A DNA stretch of 37,020 bases from Syntrophaceae bacterium (GCA_009773315.1 WRPE01000030.1:1-37020), one strand, 5' to 3'. Shown: positions 7,177 to 16,937, counted from the first letter of the stretch. Notes: a model not told the origin generated them from the sequence alone. Numbers and translations are program-made.

Positions 7177-7941
7177 ATGAATTCCGATTTTATTCAGAGA
7201 GAACTCCTGGGCATTTCCGCCGTTTGGTGGCGGGAGTTTAAAGTCTTCTGGCGAGAAAAAAGCAGAATCGTTTCCAGTTTCGTTCAACCGATGATGTGGC
7301 TGTTTTTGTTCGGCAGCGGCATCGGCGCAAGCATTTCCGTAGGCGACGTCAACTATCGGGACTACATTTATCCAGGCATATTAACCATGTCGGTCATTTT
7401 CGGTTCCGTTTTTTTTGGACTCTACATCATCTGGGACCGCAAGCTCGATGTGCTCAAAGCCGTTCTGATCGCGCCCGTGACGCGCATCAGCATCTTTTTT
7501 GGAAAAGTGATTGGCGGCTGCACCGATGTCCTGATGCAGGTTTTGATCCTTTTTGCTTTCTCATTTCTTTTCCCCTCAGTTAATCCCTGGGGTATTCCAC
7601 TGGCTTTATTGATTTTGCTCATCACCTCGATAGCCTTGGTGTCACTAGGCTTGGCGCTTGGATCTCTCCTGGAGAGCCTGGAGGGTTTTCAGGTGATTTC
7701 CTCCTTTCTGATTTTCCCGCTCTTTTTTTTATCCGGCGCACTTTTTCCGGTGGACGAGCGGCTCCCCTCATGGCTGCAGGCAATGGTGAAAATCAATCCG
7801 CTTAGTTACACCGTGGACGGTGTGCGCGGCGCGCTTCTGGGCATACACACGTATCCGTTTTATATTGATCTCGGCATCATTACCCTCTTTGCCGGAACTA
7901 TGCTGGCACTGGGAAGCATTCTGTTTAGCCGGATGAAATAA
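7177..7941 (+). CDS. ABC-2 type transporter permease (DrrB-like)
   Basis: The 254-residue integral membrane protein is the partner of the upstream ATPase. I start at ATG 7177, with AGAGGAAA upstream, rather than the earlier in-frame ATG 7108, which would lie within the ATPase gene. It has a cytoplasmic N-terminal helix (VWWREFKVFWREKSRIVSSF), six predicted membrane segments, and the ABC-2 signature region FLIFPLFFLSGALFPVDERLPSWLQ followed by INPLSYTVDGVRG. That final motif is conserved in exporters of the DrrB/NodJ class. It would pump substrate out of the cytoplasm. Confidence 0.9.
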   Translation: MNSDFIQRELLGISAVWWREFKVFWREKSRIVSSFVQPMMWLFLFGSGIGASISVGDVNYRDYIYPGILTMSVIFGSVFFGLYIIWDRKLDVLKAVLIAPVTRISIFFGKVIGGCTDVLMQVLILFAFSFLFPSVNPWGIPLALLILLITSIALVSLGLALGSLLESLEGFQVISSFLIFPLFFLSGALFPVDERLPSWLQAMVKINPLSYTVDGVRGALLGIHTYPFYIDLGIITLFAGTMLALGSILFSRMK

Positions 7942-7950
7942 AGGAATATC

Positions 7951-8655
7951 ATGAAAAATATCGGGTTTAAATTATTTGTGGTTTTGGGACTGCTCCTCAT
8001 ATTATCATCAGCTCATGCCTGGCATGATAAAACGCATTTGACTGTGGCAAAGGTCGCGGGGCTTCATTCATGGTACAACGCCGCGGGACCCGACTTGGCC
8101 AAGATCAAAGCCGGCAATATCGAGTCTTATAATCATTTTTTTAATAATAACGCCGAAGCCGAAGTAACTTCCCGGATGGTGCTGGAGCAAATTGAACGAT
8201 ACAATGAACGGAATAAATTGCTCGATTCTGAAGGTCACCTCTATGGAGCGATTATCGGGTCGCTGCGCGCTTATGAAAAGGATCTTCGCGTGGGCAAATA
8301 TGCCAAATATCATCTGGCCTATTGCGCGCATTACATCGCCGATCTGTCTCAACCGCTGCACAACATTCCCTACGATTTTTTTAATCAAACGTTTCATGAT
8401 AATGATGACGGCATTGTGGATGCCACGATCATGGACGAGCCGCAAAAGATTGTTCAGCATATGTATGTCATCACATTGAATCCGGAAAATTTCGAAGAAG
8501 ACCTGGCGCGGGAAATTGCGCGCATCGCCAATATCACCCGCAAGTTGGGCTATAAATTGCGCGCCGAAAATCGAAGCATCACCAAAGAACAGGCCTACGT
8601 GCAATTAGCGCACAGTGCTTCTCTTTTCAAGGCCGTGTTGAAGCATTATCAGTAA
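7951..8655 (+). CDS. secreted S1/P1-type zinc-dependent nuclease/phospholipase
   Basis: The 234-residue product begins with a signal peptide (1-23, cut after AHA) that exposes a mature N-terminal Trp: W24-H-D-K-T-H29. A free N-terminal tryptophan coordinating zinc is the hallmark of S1/P1 nucleases and phospholipase C. The core motif H127-Y-I-A-D131-L-S-Q-P-L-H137 supplies further zinc ligands. It is expected to be periplasmic or secreted and to cleave single-stranded nucleic acids or phosphate esters. It follows the ABC permease by nine bases, so it may be co-transcribed, but it carries its own Sec signal. At about 210 mature residues it is shorter than the eukaryotic S1 enzyme and similar to bacterial homologues. 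Confidence 0.78.
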   Translation: MKNIGFKLFVVLGLLLILSSAHAWHDKTHLTVAKVAGLHSWYNAAGPDLAKIKAGNIESYNHFFNNNAEAEVTSRMVLEQIERYNERNKLLDSEGHLYGAIIGSLRAYEKDLRVGKYAKYHLAYCAHYIADLSQPLHNIPYDFFNQTFHDNDDGIVDATIMDEPQKIVQHMYVITLNPENFEEDLAREIARIANITRKLGYKLRAENRSITKEQAYVQLAHSASLFKAVLKHYQ

Positions 8656-8700
8656 CTCAATCCGACTGATGCGCAGCAAATAGGTCCGGCTCAAAAATAA

Positions 8701-9600
8701 TCATTGCCAACGCCGGCGCAGATCAAGCCACATGATATAAATTATCATAAAAATACTATAGACTGCGGATGGCAGCGCCGCTTCCTTCTCAAATAACGCA
8801 ATGGCCAGACCTCCGGCAATGCCCTGATTTTTCAAAGTGCCCAGAAGCACCAAGCTGAGTATATTCTTTTTATCTGCCTTGACCAAAACGCCGACCTTTT
8901 CAATCGCAAATCCCAAGACAAACGTAGCAACTATCACAACCAGTGCTATCGGCGCGATCAACAGCGGCTGACTGAAAATTAAATCTCTGTTTACACCAAT
9001 CATCGAATACAGGACAATAAAAAAACCCCAATCGGTAAACAATCCGCGAACCGGCGCAATCCGGTCTTGCAGATTAAAGTAAAGAATCATCCGCGACAGG
9101 ATCAGCGGCAGAACAATCAGCAACAACATAATCCGAATAAGTTTAAAGGGATCGGAGAAACTTGTCCCGATAAATATCCAGAACATGAGCGGCATGATCA
9201 GCAAAGCAGCCAGGTAAGAAGCCACCGTTCCCGATAGCGCATAAGAGACATTGCCCTCCAGAATGGCAGAAAAAGGAATAACAGCCACAGCCGGAGGCAC
9301 AGCCGCAATCAATACAAAACCAATCCACATGTTGTGATCGGAAATCAGCAAAGCGGAAGCCGTTAGAATGACGCCCCCCAAAATGACATAAGTCATGAGG
9401 ATACCAAATAGTGACGGCATCAGGATTGTACGCGGTTTCAGGAAATAGTCGTTTTGCACATTCATCGTCGCGAGCGTCATGACCAACGCCAGTGCGGGCA
9501 TCATTAATACCTGAGTCCAGATGGCCAGTTGCGGAAAGACAAGCCCAAGCGAAATGGCCAGAAGAAAAATAAAATTACGGTTACTCAAAAGTCGAATCAT
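8701..9600 (-). CDS. bile acid:sodium symporter (BASS) family-like permease
   Basis: The 299-residue protein is almost wholly hydrophobic, with about nine or ten helices. Features such as LIAAVPPAVAVIPFSAILEGN (mid-protein) and SLVLLGTLKNQGIAGGLA resemble the BASS/SBF fold, whose crossing helices bear Pro- and Asn/Gln-containing breaks. BASS proteins carry organic acids by sodium symport, but distant members include arsenite exporters and transporters of unknown substrate. It is convergent with the S1/P1 gene and divergent from the activase gene. The ATG at 9600 lacks a good Shine-Dalgarno. Neither substrate nor ion coupling can be read from the sequence. Confidence 0.65.
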   Translation of the reverse strand: MIRLLSNRNFIFLLAISLGLVFPQLAIWTQVLMMPALALVMTLATMNVQNDYFLKPRTILMPSLFGILMTYVILGGVILTASALLISDHNMWIGFVLIAAVPPAVAVIPFSAILEGNVSYALSGTVASYLAALLIMPLMFWIFIGTSFSDPFKLIRIMLLLIVLPLILSRMILYFNLQDRIAPVRGLFTDWGFFIVLYSMIGVNRDLIFSQPLLIAPIALVVIVATFVLGFAIEKVGVLVKADKKNILSLVLLGTLKNQGIAGGLAIALFEKEAALPSAVYSIFMIIYIMWLDLRRRWQ

Positions 9601-9749
9601 TTTTGACCATCAATAAAGTGGCATAATTTACACTGATAATTTCATAAACATATGCTAAAATCAGTGGGTAAAGTCAACAAGATAGTCGGGAAGACTGCAT
9701 TTAATGTGAATAATTCGTTGATAAATAAATATAGTATAGCAGGAGCTTT

Positions 9750-12700
9750 ATGTTACACATTGTTGGAATAGATATTGGATCCGTCGCACTGTCCGTTGTC
9801 GTTCTTGATGAAAAAGGCACGGTTATTAATTCATCCTATCAGTTTCATCGGGGGGCCATCGCCGACACGTTGCGGCAAATGCTGGCCGGCCTTGATATTT
9901 CTCAAATCGGCGGCATCGCCATGACCGAGTCCGGGCCGGATATTCTTGAAGACGTGCCGCGTTATGACACCCAGATCGCCATGATTGCCGCCGTTAAAAA
10001 ATATCATGCCGAAGTTGGCAGTATTTTATTTGTCGGCGGTGAAAACTTCGGTCTGATTACGTTTAACGAAAAGGGAGATTATGAACGCTTCCGTTGCAAT
10101 TCATCGTGCGCCGCGGGAACCGGCAGCTTTCTGGACCAGCAGGCCAAGCGTCTCAATCTAAAGAGCATTGAAGCGCTCAGCACCGTCGCGTTTTGCAACC
10201 AAAGCAACACACCGAAAATCGCCACGCGCTGCGCCGTGTTTGCCAAAACCGACCTGATTCACGCCCAGCAGGAAGGCTATTCCGTGGGCCAGATCAGCGA
10301 TGGGCTTTGTGAAGGCCTGGCTAAAAACGTCATCGACACCCTTATTCCCGATTGGAATATCCGCACACCGCTTATTCTGGCGGGTGGCGTCTCGATGAAT
10401 TCCGCCGTGGTCAAGCATTTTCGCAATCTTTTGCAGGCCGAGCCCATCATCGGCGAACACAGTCGTCTCTATGGCGCAATCGGCGCGACCCTGCTCTACC
10501 TGGAAGAAATGGCTCCCGCTCCACTTAGCGTCAAGAATTGGGATGATCTTTTCGTCAAAGAGATCAAAGAAAAGACATACGGCTATCCCCCGCTGAAACT
10601 TTCTCTTTCGACCTATCCGGCATTTGTTACCAACGCCAGTTATCTGTATAAACCCGGCAACAACGCCGACCCCATTGAAGTGGATATTTACCAGCCCCTG
10701 CAAAATAAAGAGGACGTCTATCTGGGCATCGACATCGGATCGACCAGCACCAAGGCGGTTTTGATCAACAGTCGCAATGACGTGCTGATCGGCCTTTACA
10801 CGCAAACCGCAGGCCAGCCCGTCAAAGCGATCCAGGCGCTTTTCGAGGCCATTGAAAACATCACCCAAAAACAGGTCTGTGAATTTATTTTTAACGGCGT
10901 CGGGACCACCGGATCAGGCCGCAAATTCATCGGCCGCATCATCAACGCCGATTTGATTATCGACGAAATCACTGCGCATGCGCGCGCCGCCTATGAACTC
11001 AACAGCGAAGCGGATACAATCATCGAGATCGGCGGCCAAGACGCCAAATTCACCACCATGCAAAACGGCATGGTCACCTCCTCGGTGATGAACAATGTCT
11101 GCGCCGCAGGCACCGGCAGCTTCATTGAAGAACAGGCTGTCAAGCTCGGTGTGAGCCTTGCCGACTATACCGGCCGCGCCCTGAATACCCCCTCGCCTGT
11201 TTCCAGCGACCGTTGCACCGTTTTCATGGAACGCGACATCAATAACTATCTGACGGAAGGATATTCCGTTGATGAAGTGCTGGCAAGCGTCCTGCATTCC
11301 GTATGCGAAAATTATCTGGCCAAAGTCGCCGTGGAAGCCAACATCGGGCAAAATGTTTGCTTTCAAGGCGCCACCGCCCGCAACCAGGCGCTGGTTGCAG
11401 CCTTTGAGCACCGCCTGAACAAACCCATTTTTGTATCCAAATTCTGTCACCTGACCGGCGCGCTGGGCAGCGCACTCATTCTGGTGGAAAATGCCCTTCG
11501 GAATTCCGCTTTCCGGGGGCTCGCGCTTTGCCGCGAAAATATTCCCGTGGAAAATGAAGTCTGCGAGCTGTGTCACAACAACTGTAAGATTAACAAAGTC
11601 ACCGTCCAGAGAGAAATCGTGGCCTTTGGATTTCTGTGCGGACGCGACTACGATACCAAACATTATGTCGGCACAACCATAAAGCACTATGATCTGATCA
11701 AGGAACGAATCAAGGTATTTCCGGCGGCTAAAAAACCCGCCAAGTTCAAAAAATCCGTGCGGATCGGTATTCCCAATGCCCTTTATCTGGCTGAAGAAAT
11801 GCCACTTTGGAAACATTTTTTCGCCACACTCGGTGTGGAAACCGTCACGTCTGAAAATCTCAAGAACGCCATTAAAACAGGAAAGAAACTGGCCGGAGCG
11901 GAATTCTGCGCGCCCATGAATGCCTTCTTCGGCCATGTGCAGCATCTGGTGGACAAGTGCGACTACATTTTTTTGCCTGTATATCTGGAAGCCGAAAAAC
12001 AGAAAGATGAGATTTACCGCTACTACTGCTATTATACGCAGTTTGCGGCCATCCTCTCGGCGGGCACGAAAAGCCTGCGCCTGAAAAACAAAACACTCAT
12101 GCCGGTCATCGACCATCGCTCATTTCAATCGCGCATTGAACTCTTTTCCACCCTTAAATCGATTTTGGATACCAGCTACTGGGAAATTTATAACGCCTAT
12201 GAAGCGGCGCTTTCCTTTTATGACGACGGCCGCAATAGCCTGCTCAATGTCTATGAGCGAGAAAAACCCGGCACAGACAAGATCAGTGTGACGCTTTTGG
12301 GCCGGCCTTACGCCATCATGCAAAACTCGATGAATAAAGGCATACCGGATATCTTCAGCGCGCTCAATACCAAGGCTTTTTATCAGGACATGCTGCCCGT
12401 GACTGAGGAAGACTTATCCGAAATCGATCCTCTGCTCAAAAGAATGCACTGGAATTACGCCGCGAAGATTTTGAAAGCGGCGCTCTATATCGCCCGCACG
12501 CCCGGTCTTTATCCGGTTTATGTCACCTCCTTCAAGTGCAGTCCCGATTCTTTCTGTCTGGAATATTTTAAACGCATCATGGACAAATATAGCAAACCTT
12601 ATTTGATCCTCGAACTCGACGAACACGATTCCAACGTCGGCTATGAAACACGCATCGAAGCAGCCGTACGCTCTTTTAACAACCATCATGAGAACAAAGA

Positions 12701-13967
12701 ACTTCGCCTGATTTCGCCGCGTGCGTTGCCGCTCAATTCCGAAGGCATCTCCAAGATCAAAGACAAAACGCTGCTCCTTCCCTGTTTTGATCCCATCAAC
12801 GCCAAACTGCTGGAAGCGGTATTTATCAAAGAAGGCATCGACGCGCGCCTGGTGCCGCTGACGGAGAAAACTATCCAGCGCGGCCTGCGCACCAATACCG
12901 GACAATGCCTACCGGTCAACCTGATGGCGCAAGGCTACATGGACTACGTTGAAGACAACCTTCTAGACCCGGCGCAAACCGCTGGCTGGTGCTTTGACAG
13001 CCACGTGGCCTGTAACATCCGGTTGTATCCGCAATTGATCAAAGGCATCATGGAAGCAAGCGGCAAAGGTATGGAAAAAATGGACATATATATCGGCAGC
13101 CTGTCGCTTAGCGACATTTCCCTACAGGCCTCCATTGAAGCGTATTTCGCTCACATGTTCGGCGGCATGCTGCGCAAAATCGGCTGCAAGATTCGTCCCT
13201 ATGAAATAGAAAAAGGCATGACGGACAAGTTGATTGCCGAATCTGTGAACATCCTCTACAACACACTCTTGGGCGGCCGAAACAAAGATGATGATCTGAC
13301 TCGCGTCATCAACCTTTTCAAAAAAATCGAGACCGTGCCCGGTCACCGCCCGAAAGTCGCTATCTTTGGCGATATGTATGCCCGCGACAATGACGTGTTT
13401 AATCAGGACTTGATTCACTGCATCGAAGAATACGGCGGCGAAGTCATCACCACCCCGTTTAATGAATTTGCCAAACTGATTGCCAACCCCTATATGCGGC
13501 GCTGGTTTCTGGAAGGAGAGTTCATAGACGTTCTCTTCACCAAAGCGCTTATCACGCTGGTGAACCAACTGGAGAAAAGCTACTATAAAATTTTAAATGA
13601 ATTACTGAATGAACCACCGTTTGGCGCGGCCATTGATTACAAAATAATCTACGACAAGTTTGATGTGACGGTCCAGCACTTCGGGGAATCCTCGGACAAC
13701 CTGCTGAAAATTTCCGCTCTGATGCAGCATCATCCCGACATATCGCTTTTTGTGCAGACCAATCCCGCTTTCTGCTGCGCAGGCCTGGTCACCGAAGCCA
13801 TGGCCTCGCGCATCGAGGAATACACAGGCGTTCCTATCGTCACCCTCAATTACGACGGCACCGGCAAGAATATTAATTCCAAGATCAGTCCGTATATAAA
13901 ATTTCCGCGCCGGAATAATGAAAAGAAAATGCAACGGATGCAGACAATCACTAATGTTATATTTTAA
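9750..13967 (+). CDS. 2-hydroxyacyl-CoA dehydratase activase fusion (BadF/BcrA-type, two ATPase domains)
   Basis: This 1405-residue protein carries two ASKHA ATPase domains of the BadF/BadG/BcrA/HgdC type: one at about 3-255 (VGIDIGSVALSVVVLDEKG; cluster loop C120AAGTGSFLDQQ) and one at about 324-580 (LGIDIGSTSTKAVLI; GVGTTGSGRK, IEIGGQDAKF, C451AAGTGSFIEEQ, DRCTVFMERD). A small Cys motif C605-x2-C608-x3-C612 follows, then a DUF2229-like region (about 671-890) and a C-terminal region (about 1010-1390) resembling 2-hydroxyacyl-CoA dehydratase subunits. In the classic system an Fe-S homodimer uses ATP to drive an electron into the dehydratase. Here activator and substrate-like parts lie in one chain, as known for large activase fusions. 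In domain 1 the canonical GGQDAK motif is GGENFG. The gene stands alone behind AGGAG (9740-9744); no separate dehydratase subunit is seen nearby. The substrate is unknown. Confidence 0.85.
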   Translation: MLHIVGIDIGSVALSVVVLDEKGTVINSSYQFHRGAIADTLRQMLAGLDISQIGGIAMTESGPDILEDVPRYDTQIAMIAAVKKYHAEVGSILFVGGENFGLITFNEKGDYERFRCNSSCAAGTGSFLDQQAKRLNLKSIEALSTVAFCNQSNTPKIATRCAVFAKTDLIHAQQEGYSVGQISDGLCEGLAKNVIDTLIPDWNIRTPLILAGGVSMNSAVVKHFRNLLQAEPIIGEHSRLYGAIGATLLYLEEMAPAPLSVKNWDDLFVKEIKEKTYGYPPLKLSLSTYPAFVTNASYLYKPGNNADPIEVDIYQPLQNKEDVYLGIDIGSTSTKAVLINSRNDVLIGLYTQTAGQPVKAIQALFEAIENITQKQVCEFIFNGVGTTGSGRKFIGRIINADLIIDEITAHARAAYELNSEADTIIEIGGQDAKFTTMQNGMVTSSVMNNVCAAGTGSFIEEQAVKLGVSLADYTGRALNTPSPVSSDRCTVFMERDINNYLTEGYSVDEVLASVLHSVCENYLAKVAVEANIGQNVCFQGATARNQALVAAFEHRLNKPIFVSKFCHLTGALGSALILVENALRNSAFRGLALCRENIPVENEVCELCHNNCKINKVTVQREIVAFGFLCGRDYDTKHYVGTTIKHYDLIKERIKVFPAAKKPAKFKKSVRIGIPNALYLAEEMPLWKHFFATLGVETVTSENLKNAIKTGKKLAGAEFCAPMNAFFGHVQHLVDKCDYIFLPVYLEAEKQKDEIYRYYCYYTQFAAILSAGTKSLRLKNKTLMPVIDHRSFQSRIELFSTLKSILDTSYWEIYNAYEAALSFYDDGRNSLLNVYEREKPGTDKISVTLLGRPYAIMQNSMNKGIPDIFSALNTKAFYQDMLPVTEEDLSEIDPLLKRMHWNYAAKILKAALYIARTPGLYPVYVTSFKCSPDSFCLEYFKRIMDKYSKPYLILELDEHDSNVGYETRIEAAVRSFNNHHENKELRLISPRALPLNSEGISKIKDKTLLLPCFDPINAKLLEAVFIKEGIDARLVPLTEKTIQRGLRTNTGQCLPVNLMAQGYMDYVEDNLLDPAQTAGWCFDSHVACNIRLYPQLIKGIMEASGKGMEKMDIYIGSLSLSDISLQASIEAYFAHMFGGMLRKIGCKIRPYEIEKGMTDKLIAESVNILYNTLLGGRNKDDDLTRVINLFKKIETVPGHRPKVAIFGDMYARDNDVFNQDLIHCIEEYGGEVITTPFNEFAKLIANPYMRRWFLEGEFIDVLFTKALITLVNQLEKSYYKILNELLNEPPFGAAIDYKIIYDKFDVTVQHFGESSDNLLKISALMQHHPDISLFVQTNPAFCCAGLVTEAMASRIEEYTGVPIVTLNYDGTGKNINSKISPYIKFPRRNNEKKMQRMQTITNVIF

Positions 13968-14053
13968 GCCGTACGCCAAATACGGTGGAGGGATGCCCGG
14001 ACTGTTTATGAAAATAACGAAATACCATCTAAACCCTTATCAAGGAGGAATCT

Positions 14054-14791
14054 ATGAGTGAATTCAGTGGCAAAGTTGCCATCGTTACCGGATCGTCAAG
14101 CGGCATCGGCGAAGCAATCGTTCGACGACTGGCAAGCCTTGGTGCATCTGTGGTTGTGAACTCGGCAACATCTGTTGAAGCCGGCAAGCGCATTACTGCA
14201 GATATTGGCTCGAATGCAGTGTATGTGCAGGCCGACATCAGCAACAAGGTGGCGGGTGAGAACTTGATCGCCCAGACCATAGAGCGTTTCGGCAAGCTTG
14301 ACATCCTCATTAACAACGCAGGCTGGACAACGCCCGTTCCACATCAAAATCTGGAGGCACTCACCGACGACATCTTCACTCGCACGTTTGAAGTGAATGT
14401 GACAGGCACATGGCTGCTGACCAAGGCTGCAATGCCTTATCTTAAGCTCAGTGACGACGGCAACGTGGTGAACATTACCTCTATTGCCGGCGTTCGCCCG
14501 GTGGGAAGTTCGATTGCCTACGCTATGACGAAAGCAGCGCTCAATCACATGACTCTGCTGCTCGCCAAGTCGTGCGGCCCCGTGCGCGTGAACGCTGTTG
14601 CACCCGGCCTGGTGGAAACGCCATGGACCAAGGACTGGCAGGCACAGCACGATGGCGTTAAAGCCATGGCGCCACTCAAGCGCTCAGCAACACCCGATGA
14701 TTGTGTTGAGGCAACCCTCGCGCTACTGCGTACCCGCTACGCCACAGGTCATATCTTTGTGGTCGATGGCGGCCTGACACTCTCTATGTAG
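14054..14791 (+). CDS. short-chain dehydrogenase/reductase (SDR)
   Basis: The 245-residue oxidoreductase has the classical SDR layout: cofactor loop T12-G-x3-G-I-G19, NNAG (87-90), and the catalytic set N115, S143, Y156 and K160 (YxxxK). It is likely NAD(P)-dependent and acts on a hydroxyacyl or keto intermediate, by analogy with FabG/BaiA-like enzymes. AAGGAGGA lies just upstream of ATG 14054. It follows the activase gene by 86 bases and converges with the OYE gene, whose stop lies only 14 bases away. The substrate cannot be deduced. Confidence 0.9.
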   Translation: MSEFSGKVAIVTGSSSGIGEAIVRRLASLGASVVVNSATSVEAGKRITADIGSNAVYVQADISNKVAGENLIAQTIERFGKLDILINNAGWTTPVPHQNLEALTDDIFTRTFEVNVTGTWLLTKAAMPYLKLSDDGNVVNITSIAGVRPVGSSIAYAMTKAALNHMTLLLAKSCGPVRVNAVAPGLVETPWTKDWQAQHDGVKAMAPLKRSATPDDCVEATLALLRTRYATGHIFVVDGGLTLSM

Positions 14792-14805
14792 CAAATCGGC
14801 AATCA

Positions 14806-16743
14806 TCATAACGCCCAGGCCGCGCGCGCCCCTTCTTCCGTGGCCTCCAGGATCCGCCTGCACTTGTGGGCATCGCCGACGACGGTAAAGGGGATATTGA
14901 GGTTCTCTAAAACGCCTTTCAGCTTATCCGTCGGTTTCATGCCGGCGGCGACAATGACCTGATCCACGGAGGTAATGGTTTTCTTTTCTCCCGCCAGATC
15001 GACGTCCACGCTGCCGTCGCCGATAGCCTTGACTTCCGCACCGAAGAGCATGTCACAGTTCTTTTCGCGCAGGCGCTTGTGCAGCATATAGCCGTGGGAG
15101 GTGATTTTCAGGACGGGAGAACGCTTCAGCATTTCCACGACGGTCACTTTAACGCCTTTCTCGCTTAGAAAATCAGCTGTTTCCATGCCGATAAGCGCGC
15201 CGCCGATGATGACGACATTTTCTTTGGGAGCGACCCGGCCATCAAGGATTTGCCAGGCATCACAGACGAACGCTTGATCAATGCCCGCAACCGGGGGCAC
15301 AACTTTCTGCCCGCCGGTGGCCAGAATCACGTAATCAGGTTTCCCTTCACGCAGCAGAGATTCGGTTACTTCTGTGTTATTTTTTATTTCTATTTTGGAC
15401 GTCCTGACCTGGCCGATCTGCCAGTCGATCCATTCACCGTAGATTTCCTTATGCGGCGGAACCTGGGCATAGCGGATCTGGCCTCCCAGAATATTATTCT
15501 TCTCGAAAAGGGTTACCTGATGCCCCAGGCGAGAGGCCTCGGTGGCTGCGGTAAGACCGGCGGGCCCTGCTCCCACAACCCACACGTTTTTTGGCTTTGC
15601 CGCCGGCCCTTGGGGATAGATTGATTCCTGTCCCGTTTCCGGATTGATGGAACAGCGGATGTTGCCTTCTCCAAGCATTTCCCGTTCGATGCATCCCTGA
15701 TTACAGGCAATACATAGCCGGATGTCTTCAGGCCGGCCTGCTTTGGCCTTGATAAGAAAATCGGGGTCCGACAAAAACTGTCTGCCGAAGGCAACAAGAT
15801 CAGCGTCGCCCCGGGCGATTACCTCGTCGGCGCATGAAGGATCCGTAAAGCGTCCGACGGCGATAACAGGGACATCGACAACATCTTTCACTTTTCGCGC
15901 CAGCCAGGCATTGAAGCCGGGAACGTATTCGGCGGGCGCCTGGGTGATACCTCCGGGGCTTCCGTGTGTGCCGAAGGAGACGTGGATAATATCGGCTCCG
16001 GCTTTCACCATATCCGGCAGAATAGTTTGCATATCGTCGGCGCTGTAGCCGCCTTTGATAAACTCTTCCGCTGATATTCTGATCGAGATGGGGTAGTCGG
16101 GACCCACCTGCCGCCGGATTTCTTCGATGACTTCCAGAACGAAGCGTGACCGCGCTTTCAAAGTTGCTCCGCCATATTCGTCCGTCCGCTGATTGGAGAG
16201 GGCCGACAAAAACTGTGTTAAAAGATAGCCATGGGCACAATGGATTTCCACGGCGTCGAAGCCGGCCTCACAAGCCCGTCTGGCTGCCGATCCAAAGGCG
16301 GCAACAATTTCCTTGATTTCCGCTATGGTCATCTCGCGTGGCGTTCCCCGGAAAACAATGCTCGGTATTGCCGACGGCGCCACTGCCTTTCCCTTGCCCA
16401 GCATATAAAGACTTTCCCGACCACTGTGATGAATCTGCAAGGCAATCCTACAGCCGGCTTCATGGGCTACCTCGGCCATTTGGCGGAGTCCCGGGATAAA
16501 GCGGTCGTCGTAAGCGGCAAGCTGGTTGGGGCTGACTATGCCGTCCGGGTGAACACCGGTGATTTCCGTAATGATCAATCCGGGTTGTCCTTTGGCCCGA
16601 CGCTTCAGGTAAGCAATGTTCTCGGCGCTGACGGTTCCGTCGGCATTCCCCAGATTCGTCCCCATCGGAGGCATGACCACCCGGTTAGGCAATTCCATTG
16701 ATTTGATTTTAAGCGGTGATAAAATGTGACTTAATGTACCCAT
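14806..16743 (-). CDS. FadH/BaiCD-type NADH:flavin oxidoreductase with 4Fe-4S cluster
   Basis: The 645-residue protein has an N-terminal old-yellow-enzyme TIM barrel (about 1-335; QIHHSGR at 103-109 and EIHCAHGYLLTQFLS with H168 and H171), a 4Fe-4S motif C344-x2-C347-x3-C351-x12-C364, and a C-terminal FAD/NAD(P) module with two Rossmann dinucleotide loops (GAGPAG 391-396; GGALIG 513-518). This is the layout of 2,4-dienoyl-CoA reductase, enoate reductase and the bile-acid enzymes BaiCD/BaiH. Electrons pass from NADH via FAD and the cluster to FMN, to reduce an activated C=C bond. GGAGG precedes the start. It is divergent from the acyl-CoA ligase gene across 243 bases, so the two may be co-regulated. 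The exact substrate is open. Confidence 0.9.
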   Translation of the reverse strand: MGTLSHILSPLKIKSMELPNRVVMPPMGTNLGNADGTVSAENIAYLKRRAKGQPGLIITEITGVHPDGIVSPNQLAAYDDRFIPGLRQMAEVAHEAGCRIALQIHHSGRESLYMLGKGKAVAPSAIPSIVFRGTPREMTIAEIKEIVAAFGSAARRACEAGFDAVEIHCAHGYLLTQFLSALSNQRTDEYGGATLKARSRFVLEVIEEIRRQVGPDYPISIRISAEEFIKGGYSADDMQTILPDMVKAGADIIHVSFGTHGSPGGITQAPAEYVPGFNAWLARKVKDVVDVPVIAVGRFTDPSCADEVIARGDADLVAFGRQFLSDPDFLIKAKAGRPEDIRLCIACNQGCIEREMLGEGNIRCSINPETGQESIYPQGPAAKPKNVWVVGAGPAGLTAATEASRLGHQVTLFEKNNILGGQIRYAQVPPHKEIYGEWIDWQIGQVRTSKIEIKNNTEVTESLLREGKPDYVILATGGQKVVPPVAGIDQAFVCDAWQILDGRVAPKENVVIIGGALIGMETADFLSEKGVKVTVVEMLKRSPVLKITSHGYMLHKRLREKNCDMLFGAEVKAIGDGSVDVDLAGEKKTITSVDQVIVAAGMKPTDKLKGVLENLNIPFTVVGDAHKCRRILEATEEGARAAWAL

Positions 16744-16766
16744 GTTTATTTTCCTCCAACAATTTA

Positions 16767-16796
16767 ATATTACGCAAGTTGTCTATCACATGTTAA
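16767..16796 (-). promoter_or_regulatory. predicted promoter of the OYE-family gene
   Basis: Read on the minus strand, a -35-like TTAACA (16791-16796) and a -10-like TAATAT (16767-16772) are 18 bases apart. The -10 box lies 23 bases upstream of the start codon. Neither box is perfect. Confidence 0.4.
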
Positions 16797-16908
16797 ACAG
16801 GAATTCTGCCATTTTTTAACAAAACAGTGACGACCGGGAAAATCATGCATTTCTTCCCCACAATCCCTCCCCGAAAAATAAAGTTCTTATCAAAACCGAT
16901 AAATGTTT

Positions 16909-16937
16909 TTGACTTATGAAACAGCTTGCCCTATAGT
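16909..16937 (+). promoter_or_regulatory. predicted sigma-70 promoter of the acyl-CoA ligase
   Basis: TTGACT (16909-16914) and TATAGT (16932-16937) are spaced by exactly 17 bases, a good sigma-70 match, 49 bases upstream of the start codon. AGGAGG at 16976-16981 is the Shine-Dalgarno of the following gene. Confidence 0.6.

Noticed and set aside
10914-12116. Minus-strand open frame (400 codons) inside the activase gene
   Set aside because: It lies opposite conserved ATPase motifs and its translation has no domain pattern; low-complexity antisense shadow.
13969-13985. CCGTA/TACGG dyad after the activase gene as a terminator
   Set aside because: A five-pair stem with no T-run; too weak.
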